In this document: piece by piece, positions 46,297 to 51,679 of the stretch
How positions within the stretch are numbered: position 1 is the stretch's first letter
Layout of the letters: the number at the start of each line of letters is the position of its first letter
NCBI GenBank assembly: GCA_020637615.1
Contig: JACKKC010000019.1
Location: 1 to 51,679, forward strand
Length of the DNA stretch: 51,679 nucleotides
Reading direction: 5' to 3'
Source: Rhodovulum sp.
GTDB lineage: Bacteria; Pseudomonadota; Alphaproteobacteria; Rhodobacterales; Rhodobacteraceae
Notes under the pieces: generated by a model
Told to the model about the DNA's origin: nothing
Database searches by the model: none
What the model saw: only the letters and a program-made list of their open reading frames with translations
Position numbers and translations under genes: made by a program

Positions 46297-46606
46297 CTTC
46301 ATGACCTCGTTGTCGCAGGCATCGGCCGGCCGCATGCCGGCCGGGACCGGCGGGGGCGCGGGATCCGCCCGATCGCCGATGCGCGGCACCCTCCGGACCG
46401 GCCCAGCGGCCTCCGGAGCCCGTCTGGCGAGCCGGATCTGGATTTCACGAGCCCCTGCACGGGCTTCCCCCTAAAGAAAGGAATGGCCCGGCGGGGATTC
46501 AAGGGGGCCGCCGCCGGCCCCCGGCGGCAGGGGACCCGTGGGCGCCGGGGCCGGCCGATCCCGCGACCGCCGACGGGTGGGCCCCCACCGGCCGCCGCGG
46601 CGCGCC
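46297..46606. other. Hsp20 operon leader and upstream region
   Basis: This 310-bp gap holds, on the minus strand, a candidate heat-shock promoter element at 46481-46503 and a GC-rich leader. The leader includes the perfect inverted repeat CGGCCGGC (46323-46330) with GCCGGCCG (46336-46343), about 27 nt before the first Hsp20 codon. No gene was seen. Confidence 0.5.
46481..46503 (-). promoter_or_regulatory. Possible RpoH-type promoter of the Hsp20 operon
   Basis: On the minus strand CTTGAA (46503-46498) is followed after 11 nt by CCATTC (46486-46481). Both resemble sigma-32 elements (CTTGAA and CCCCATnT), but the spacing is several bases shorter than usual, so the call is tentative. Confidence 0.3.
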
Positions 46607-46864
46607 TCAGAACAGCCGGTCCATGGCCGCCTGCTTGAGCCGCGCGGCGTTGGATTCGCCCTCCTCGGCCGCGGCGATGATCGCCATGGCGATCCGCTTG
46701 CGGGTCTCGGGGGCATTCTCCGGCGCACACATGTGATCGTCGGTCCTGGAAATATCGTCGAATATTTCGGAGAGCAGGCTTTCGAAAAGCTTCAATTCCT
46801 CATTGTCGTAGTATCGTCCGGTTGCCTTGCGGTGGTTCGCAAAGGCAAGTCTGGTGTCGGGCAT
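46607..46864 (-). CDS. Small protein of unknown function (85 aa)
   Basis: Not recognised. It is a cytoplasmic, charged, probably helical protein: LAFANHRKATGRYYDNEELK, then LFESLLSEIFDDISRTDD and a C-terminal helix KRIAMAIIAAAEEGESNAAR. GGAG lies eight bases before the ATG at 46864, and composition is normal for the genome. It lies between the Hsp20 operon and the Crp/Fnr regulator, all on minus, 119 nt downstream of the regulator. A stress link is only positional. Confidence 0.7.
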   Translation of the reverse strand: MPDTRLAFANHRKATGRYYDNEELKLFESLLSEIFDDISRTDDHMCAPENAPETRKRIAMAIIAAAEEGESNAARLKQAAMDRLF

Positions 46865-46983
46865 TGCAGCAACTCCATCGGAGGCAGCGCGATCTGTTGC
46901 GGAGTCATGCTCCGCTCGAACGGATGAGTATTTGGGAACTGGCCGGGAGAATGCAACGACCGACTTGGTACGGTGGCGTACCC

Positions 46984-47706
46984 TCAGCGGAGCTTGGCCG
47001 ATGTCGCGTAGAGGCGCTCGAGCTCCCGCTCGGCCGTGCCGTAATAGCCCCTGGCCAGCGCGACGAGGCCGTCCCGGTCGCTGATGGAGACAGAGCCCCG
47101 CCGCCGCGAGATCACCTTCCGGGCCTCGAAGTCTCGCAGCGCGGTGGAGACGCTCGACCGGCGCACGCCGAGCATGATGGAGAGGAACTGATGGGTGGAA
47201 TGCAGCGTGTCGCCGTCGACGCGGTCATGGGCCATCAGGAGCCAGCGCGCGAGGCGCTCGGGGATGCTGGCCCGGCCGTTCGCCAGCACGGTGGAGGCGG
47301 TCTGCATCATGAAGACATGGACGAAATGCAGCAGCACCCGCGTGAGGCCCGGGCTCGCCTCCATCGCCGCCCGGAGGCGCTCGGCGCCGATGCGGTGGCC
47401 CTGGCCGGGGGATTGCATGAAGGCCTCGTTCGGCGAGCGGTCGGCGCCCGTGACCACGGGCAGGTTGACGAACCCCTCGCGCCCGATGATCCCGACCTCG
47501 ATGGGGATGTCGTGCCCGACGCCGGTCACGATCGAGGCGATCCCGGATTCGGGGAAATAGACATGCTCGATGGGCCGGTTGGCCGCGGCGAGCCGCATGC
47601 GCAGCGGAAGCTCCACGGGCTCCAGATGCGGGCGCAGCCGCTCGAGGTCGCCGGGCGCCAGCGCGGCGAGGACGCCGTTCGATGTCGCGCCGTTCCAGTC
47701 CCGCAT
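46984..47706 (-). CDS. Crp/Fnr family transcriptional regulator
   Basis: DNA-binding regulator with an N-terminal cyclic-nucleotide-like beta-barrel and a C-terminal winged helix; 240 aa. Barrel segments include RPIEHVYFPESGIASIVTGV and EVGIIGREGFVNLPVVTG. The recognition helix lies in LSIMLGVRRSSVSTALRDFE. It lacks the N-terminal Cys cluster of FNR, so it is not an obvious oxygen sensor. GGAGAGCGTC precedes the ATG. It is divergent from the dnaJ-cbpM pair. Confidence 0.9.
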   Translation of the reverse strand: MRDWNGATSNGVLAALAPGDLERLRPHLEPVELPLRMRLAAANRPIEHVYFPESGIASIVTGVGHDIPIEVGIIGREGFVNLPVVTGADRSPNEAFMQSPGQGHRIGAERLRAAMEASPGLTRVLLHFVHVFMMQTASTVLANGRASIPERLARWLLMAHDRVDGDTLHSTHQFLSIMLGVRRSSVSTALRDFEARKVISRRRGSVSISDRDGLVALARGYYGTAERELERLYATSAKLR

Positions 47707-48108
47707 GACGCTCTCCGGAAGCCCCGGACGGGCGCAGCCTCGCCCCGCCGTCCGCGCCCGGTCCCCGCATGCGGACGGTTCCGATATCTAGCATGGAGCG
47801 TCGGACAATCCAATTCCGGGGTGGATGCGGGGCGGTTGTACCTGCCACTCATTCACTATTCTCCGACCGTCCCGCCACAGACGAGGGCAGCGCCCGGGCC
47901 GGCCAGAAGCGGAGTGCCCGCGTCGTGCCGGAGGCACGCCTTCGGCGTGACGGGGCGGGATGGTGACGCCAGGCGCACCCCAAGCCCGGACGGAGGGAGG
48001 TCGCCATGCCGGATACGGTTCCCCTCACGCGGCGTCGCGAGTTGACAACGGCGGCGCGCCGGGAAACCCTCACCCCCGCAATCGGCAGGAAACCGGCGGG
48101 GCGCGCCC
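47707..48108. other. Divergent Crp/dnaJ regulatory region with repeat C2
   Basis: This 402-bp gap contains repeat family C copy 2 and the promoters of the regulator (minus) and dnaJ (plus). An AT-richer patch around 47790-47870 lies between the regulator and the repeat. A GTTGACAAC sequence at 48040-48048 could be part of a dnaJ promoter, but no matching -10 is clear. Confidence 0.45.
47880..47959 (-). repeat. Dispersed repeat family C, copy 2
   Basis: Reverse-complement match to 1701-1780: 73 identical of 80, ungapped, including the CACGCC-GAA-GGCGTG hairpin. It lies in a divergent intergenic region, whereas copy 1 lies in a riboswitch leader region. No coding role is seen. Confidence 0.8.
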
Positions 48109-49014
48109 ATGAGCAACGATCCCTATGCGGCGCTGGGCGTCACCAAGACCGCCTCGCAGGACGAGATCAAGAAGGCCTACCGGCGCATCGCCAAGGAGAG
48201 CCACCCCGACCTCAACCCGGGCGATCCCGAGGCGGAGGCGCGGTTCAAGGCGGCGGCGGCGGCCTTCGACCTGCTCAAGGACCCCGAGAAGCGCGGGCGC
48301 TTCGACCGCGGCGAGATCGACGCCTCGGGGCAGGAGACGCCGGAGCGCCGGTTCTACCGCGAATACGCCGAAGGGCCGGAGGCCACCTACCACACTTCGC
48401 GCGGCTACGAGGATTTCTCCGACGTCTTCGGCGATCTCTTCGGCCAGCGCGCCCGCGGCGGCCGCTCCGGAGGAATGCAGATGCGCGGACCCGACCAGTA
48501 CTACACGCTGGAGGTCGGGTTCCTCGAGGCCGCCAAGGGCGCGGTGCGGCGCATCACCCTGCCCGGCGGCGGCACGCTCGACGTGAAGATCCCCGAGGGC
48601 CTCGCCGACGGCCAGACCATCCGGCTGCGCGGCAAGGGCGGGCCGGGGCTGGGCGGCGGGCCTTCGGGCGACGCGCTGGTGACGGTGAGCGTCGCGGCGC
48701 ATCCGTTCTTCCGCCGCGAGGAGGCCGATATCCTGGTCGATCTGCCGATCACCTTCGACGAGGCGGTGCTGGGCGCCAGGATCGAATGCCCGACCATCGG
48801 CGGCCGGGTGGCGCTGACCGTGCCGAAGGGCGCGACCAGCGGCCAGGTGCTGCGGCTGCGCGGCCGGGGGGTGAAGAAGGGCGCGGGCCACGGCGACCAG
48901 CGGGTGACGCTCAAGATCGTGGCGCCGCCCAGGATCGATCCGGAGCTCGAGGAGTTCATGCGCCGCTGGCGCGAGGACCACCGCTACGACCCGCGACGGG
49001 GGATGGGGGCATGA
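48109..49014 (+). CDS. CbpA-like DnaJ co-chaperone
   Basis: J-domain co-chaperone of DnaK; 301 aa. The J domain (1-70) has YAALGVTKTASQDEIKKAYR and the HPD motif in KESHPDLNPGD. There is no zinc-finger region, so it is the CbpA type rather than DnaJ itself. C-terminal substrate-binding domains include ITLPGGGTLDVKIPEGLADG and ECPTIGGRVALTVPKGATSG. Its stop overlaps the start of the CbpM gene, which confirms the CbpA-like identity. Confidence 0.92.
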   Translation: MSNDPYAALGVTKTASQDEIKKAYRRIAKESHPDLNPGDPEAEARFKAAAAAFDLLKDPEKRGRFDRGEIDASGQETPERRFYREYAEGPEATYHTSRGYEDFSDVFGDLFGQRARGGRSGGMQMRGPDQYYTLEVGFLEAAKGAVRRITLPGGGTLDVKIPEGLADGQTIRLRGKGGPGLGGGPSGDALVTVSVAAHPFFRREEADILVDLPITFDEAVLGARIECPTIGGRVALTVPKGATSGQVLRLRGRGVKKGAGHGDQRVTLKIVAPPRIDPELEEFMRRWREDHRYDPRRGMGA

Positions 49015-49343
49015 CGCATTTCTACAGCGAGACCGAGGTGGTCGCGAGCGTCGAGGGGCTGACGGTCACGCGGCTGCGCGCCTTCGTGGCGGCCAATTGC
49101 CTGGCGCCGGACGAGCGCGAGGGGCGGCTCGTGTTCGGCGAGGCGGATGTGGCGCGGCTCAATCTCCTCGCCGAGCTCTCGGCGGATTTCGACATGGACG
49201 AGGATGCCGCGGCGCTGGTCCTCTCGCTGGTCGATCAGATCCACGGGCTGCGGCGCGAGCTCCGGGCGCTGGGCGCGGCCGTCGCCGAGGAGCCTGAGGA
49301 GGTCCGCGCCCGGCTCCGCACCCGGCTCGCGGCGCGCCGCTGA
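49011..49343 (+). CDS. cbpM: Chaperone modulator CbpM
   Basis: MerR-like helix-turn-helix protein that binds the J domain of CbpA and inhibits it; 110 aa. Features are FYSETEVVASVEGLTVTRLR at the N-terminus, RLVFGEADVARLNLLAELSA, and a C-terminal helix LVDQIHGLRRELRALGA. The ATG at 49011 overlaps the dnaJ stop (ATGA), the usual cbpA-cbpM arrangement. GGGGGATGGGGGC supplies the ribosome site within the end of dnaJ. Confidence 0.88.
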   Translation: MTHFYSETEVVASVEGLTVTRLRAFVAANCLAPDEREGRLVFGEADVARLNLLAELSADFDMDEDAAALVLSLVDQIHGLRRELRALGAAVAEEPEEVRARLRTRLAARR

Positions 49344-49464
49344 CCGGCGGCGGTCGGAGGGGCGGCCGGCAAAGGGATCAGGCAGCGATGGTCTGACCCA
49401 GGGGCGACGGACCGGGCGGTGAGTTCCGGTGGTTCCTGTGCCCCGATACTTCGCTCCCGCGGGG

Positions 49465-49791
49465 TCAGTCCATGTAGGGGCTCTTGCCGCCCTTCGCGAA
49501 ATCCGGCCAGCTCTCCCCGTCGGCGACGAAATCCACCATCGTGGTGCCCTCGGAATCGTAGGAGCACTGGATGTCGCTCGAACTGTTCTCCAGATAGATC
49601 GTGCCGTTCATGGCGTGGGTGCCGTCGGTCCGCTGCCCCTCGTATTTCATCTCGGTCCTGGCCTCGAACTCCTGGAAGAAGGACTGCGCGGCGGTCGCGC
49701 AATCCTCGGCCATCCATTCGGGGCTCGCCGCTAAGGCCGGGATCGCCGTCGAGAGGAGGGTGGCAAGGATCGCGGGAAGTGCGGGTCTCAT
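49465..49791 (-). CDS. Small exported protein of unknown function (108 aa)
   Basis: Not recognised. A signal peptide (1-21, LLSTAIPALAAS) precedes an acidic mature domain with two Cys (EDCATAAQSF and DIQCSYDSEG) that could form one disulfide. Its pattern of short beta-type segments (GTIYLENSSSDIQC, TMVDFVADGESWP) suggests a small periplasmic fold. ATG 49791 is chosen because GGAGAG is six bases upstream and the signal peptide begins there; ATG 49815 adds only eight residues. It is convergent with cbpM and appears monocistronic. Confidence 0.7.
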   Translation of the reverse strand: MRPALPAILATLLSTAIPALAASPEWMAEDCATAAQSFFQEFEARTEMKYEGQRTDGTHAMNGTIYLENSSSDIQCSYDSEGTTMVDFVADGESWPDFAKGGKSPYMD

Positions 49792-49962
49792 GGGACGCTC
49801 TCCGAAAGGCTGCATCGAAACGATCGCGCCGGAGGTCGCCCGACGAGGGGCCCATCCGGTTAGGCGCCGCGCGTGGATAACGCGAAGGCCGAGACCTGTC
49901 GAGCCATCGGCTCGGGAGCCCGGACTGGGCGGACGATTCCGAGCCGCGACGCCGGTCGGTGG

Positions 49963-50826
49963 CTAGCGCCCCGGCTTGCTGGCGAGCGGCACCGGGTCGC
50001 GGAAGCTGAGCATGCGCTGCGGGAAGGGGATCTCGATGCCGGCCTCGTCGAGCGCCGACTTGATCGCCGCGGCCGCCTGGTCGCGCGAGCGGTGCTCCGC
50101 GATCGGCGTCGAGCCGGTCCACCAGCGGGCCAGGAGACCGATCGAGGAATCGCCGAATCCGGTGGCGAAGACGTCGACGGGGCGGCTGGAATCCACCGTG
50201 TCGAGATGATCGAGAACGCCGCGGATGACCTTGCGGGCCATGCGGATGTCCGAACCGTAGGCGACGCCGATTTCCAGCGTGATGCGGCGCTGCGGCCGGT
50301 CGGTGAGCACCTCGGTCGGGTTCTTGTAGAGGAAGGAATTGGGCAGCAGCACCAGTTCGCCCGATCGCTTGCGCAAATAGGTGTCGCGGATGGTGATCTG
50401 CTCGACCCGGCCCGAGACGCCCTCGCAGACGACGTCGTCGCCGATCTTCATCGGTTTGCGGATCAGAATGAGGATCCCGGCGAGGAAGTTCTCGAAGATG
50501 TCCCTGAACGCCAGGCCGATGGCGAGGGATCCGAGGCCGAGCCCGGCCAGCAGCTTGGTGGGTGTGAGGTTGGGGAACAGGACCGTGGCGGCGACCATCA
50601 GCCCGACGACCCAGATACCGATGCGCAGCAGCGAGACCAGCGCGTGGTAGAGCGAGGGCCGCAGCCGCGTCCGCCCGACGAGCCGTCGGGCGATGCGGCG
50701 CACGACGGAGGCGACGAGCCAGGTGAGAAGGAGCACGACCAGCGCCGCCAGCAGGTTGGGCAGGAGGCCTACCAGCCCCGCGAGGAGGCCGGCGAGTTCC
50801 TGCTGCAGGATGCGCAATGGCTCCAT
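49963..50826 (-). CDS. Small-conductance mechanosensitive channel (MscS family)
   Basis: Inner-membrane tension-gated channel protecting against osmotic downshock; 287 aa, close to E. coli MscS. Membrane helices occupy about 15-100. The pore helix region is LLAGLGLGSLAIGLAFRDIF, followed by the MscS beta domain with FLAGILILIRKPMKIGDDVV and VLLPNSFLYKNP. The start at 50826 is used because the longer antisense frame lies across mtgA. It is divergent from mtgA over 117 bp. Confidence 0.93.
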   Translation of the reverse strand: MEPLRILQQELAGLLAGLVGLLPNLLAALVVLLLTWLVASVVRRIARRLVGRTRLRPSLYHALVSLLRIGIWVVGLMVAATVLFPNLTPTKLLAGLGLGSLAIGLAFRDIFENFLAGILILIRKPMKIGDDVVCEGVSGRVEQITIRDTYLRKRSGELVLLPNSFLYKNPTEVLTDRPQRRITLEIGVAYGSDIRMARKVIRGVLDHLDTVDSSRPVDVFATGFGDSSIGLLARWWTGSTPIAEHRSRDQAAAAIKSALDEAGIEIPFPQRMLSFRDPVPLASKPGR

Positions 50827-50943
50827 CCGGTGCGCTCCGGGCTGGCTTCGCGCCGGGCACGGCGCATCCGTCAACGCACGAGCGGCGGAAAAGGTTGCAG
50901 CCCGTCGCTTGCGCGGCAGCCGGTTTCCCGGCAGGAACGCCTC

Positions 50944-51633
50944 ATGGTTGTGCGGCGCGGAGGGCTGATCCGGCGGATGGTGCGGCGCGCGCTGCGCTGG
51001 GCGGCGTTCGCCGTGCTGGTGGTCGCGGTCCTCGTGCTGGCGCTGCGCTGGGTCAATCCGCCGGTGACCTGGCTGATGGCGAGCGAATGGTGGCGCCTCG
51101 GCGCGATCGAGCGGGAATGGCGGGCGCTGCCGGCGATGTCGCCCTATCTGCCGCTCTCGGCCGTGGCGGCGGAGGATGCCGATTTCTGCGTCCACAGCGG
51201 TTTCGATATCGCGGGGATCCGCGCGGCGCTCGCCGATGACACGCGGCTGCGCGGCGGCTCGACCATCAGCCAGCAGGTCGCGAAGAACGTCTTTCTCTGG
51301 CCGGCGCGATCCTGGTTGCGCAAGGGGCTCGAGGCGGGCTTCACCGTGCTGATCGAGATCCTCTGGCCGAAGCGGCGCATTCTCGAGGTCTATCTCAACG
51401 TGGCGGAATTCGACGCCGGCGTCTTCGGGGTCGAGGCGGCGTCGCGGCGCTATTTCGGCATCGGCGCGGCGGATGTGGGGCCGCAGCGCGCGGCGCGGCT
51501 GATGGCGGTCCTGCCCGACCCCAAGCACCGCTCGCCGGTCAGCGGCACCGCCTTCATCCGCCGGCGCGGCGCCGCCATCGAGAGCGGCGCGGCGACGATC
51601 CGCGAGGACGGGCGGGCGGATTGCTTCCTGTGA
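50944..51633 (+). CDS. mtgA: Monofunctional peptidoglycan glycosyltransferase
   Basis: Polymerises lipid II into glycan strands; 229 aa with one N-terminal membrane segment (about 16-36). The GT51 motifs are present: AVAAEDADFCVHSGFD with the catalytic Glu, RGGSTISQQVAKNVFLW, KRRILEVYLNVAEFDAGVFG and AARLMAVLPDPKHRSP. No transpeptidase domain follows, so it is MtgA rather than a class A PBP. The remaining 46 bases of the window hold no identifiable feature. Confidence 0.95.
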   Translation: MVVRRGGLIRRMVRRALRWAAFAVLVVAVLVLALRWVNPPVTWLMASEWWRLGAIEREWRALPAMSPYLPLSAVAAEDADFCVHSGFDIAGIRAALADDTRLRGGSTISQQVAKNVFLWPARSWLRKGLEAGFTVLIEILWPKRRILEVYLNVAEFDAGVFGVEAASRRYFGIGAADVGPQRAARLMAVLPDPKHRSPVSGTAFIRRRGAAIESGAATIREDGRADCFL

Positions 51634-51679
51634 GCGGCGGGCGCCCGGCGGGATCGCCGCCGCCGGTCAGCGGCGCGCT

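Noticed and set aside
46822..48045. Plus-strand open frame of 407 codons across the Crp/Fnr gene
   Set aside because: Antisense shadow of a clear regulator gene that runs on into repeat C.

Overview
This window is chromosomal DNA from a high-GC alphaproteobacterium, most likely a member of the Rhodobacterales (genus not determinable). The evidence is the RpoHII-type heat-shock sigma factor, a short FlgA, the flgFGAH and flhA-fliR-flhB blocks, the rnd-kdsD-lptCAB-rpoN-hpf-ptsN string, CtrA-like promoter boxes and pervasive GC-rich codon use. I see no transposase, integrase, phage gene or CRISPR array.

Layout. 1-1516: 5' part of a secreted arylsulfatase and a small secreted protein, both on minus and separated by an intrinsic terminator. 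1517-5229: a TPP riboswitch in front of the thiamine ABC importer thiBPQ. 5247-8391: a DUF3604 lipoprotein and a foreign-looking, lower-GC, cysteine-containing secreted protein. 8392-9699: short-chain fatty acid transporter atoE. 10044-13292: flagellar flgF-flgG-flgA-flgH-fliL. 13424-14215: a 2-keto-4-pentenoate hydratase-like gene. 14231-19416: minus-strand flagellar operon (lytic transglycosylase, flhA, fliR, flhB, coiled-coil protein). 19577-22689: a dienelactone hydrolase, two paralogous 71-residue genes around a repeat element, and a 2-hydroxyacid dehydrogenase. 22725-25001: tRNA-Leu(CAA), tRNA-Leu(UAA), a ChaN-like protein and rpoH. 25230-27499: a glutathione transferase and comM. 27500-28028: two repeat elements. 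28029-34214: ptsN, hpf, rpoN, lptB, lptA, lptC, kdsD, rnd and tRNA-Leu(CAG). 34338-36203: an NDUFA9-like NAD(P)-binding protein and uppP. 36441-43571: gltD, a GFA-family gene, gltB and a cupin. 43572-44914: repeat element, lower-GC grpB-family gene, repeat element. 44915-49343: three tandem Hsp20 genes, a small unknown gene, a Crp/Fnr regulator and a dnaJ-cbpM pair. 49465-51679: a small secreted protein, an MscS channel and mtgA.

How the parts fit. The flagellar genes cover the rod, L ring, FliL and the FlhA/FlhB/FliR export gate, with a peptidoglycan lytic enzyme for rod passage. The lptCAB, kdsD, uppP and mtgA genes serve the envelope. RpoHII, Hsp20 and DnaJ/CbpM form a stress-response theme. 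gltB/gltD with ptsN and rpoN reflect nitrogen metabolism.

The least ordinary content lies between genes. Hand alignment shows three families of dispersed structured repeats: A (about 270 bp, 3 copies), B (about 100-150 bp, 2 copies, one containing a piece of A) and C (80 bp, 2 copies, 73/80 identical). A pair of 71-residue paralogs with CtrA-like boxes at nearly the same distance upstream flanks one copy of A. These are the best candidates for something undescribed. All identities given here are from manual comparison; no database search was possible.
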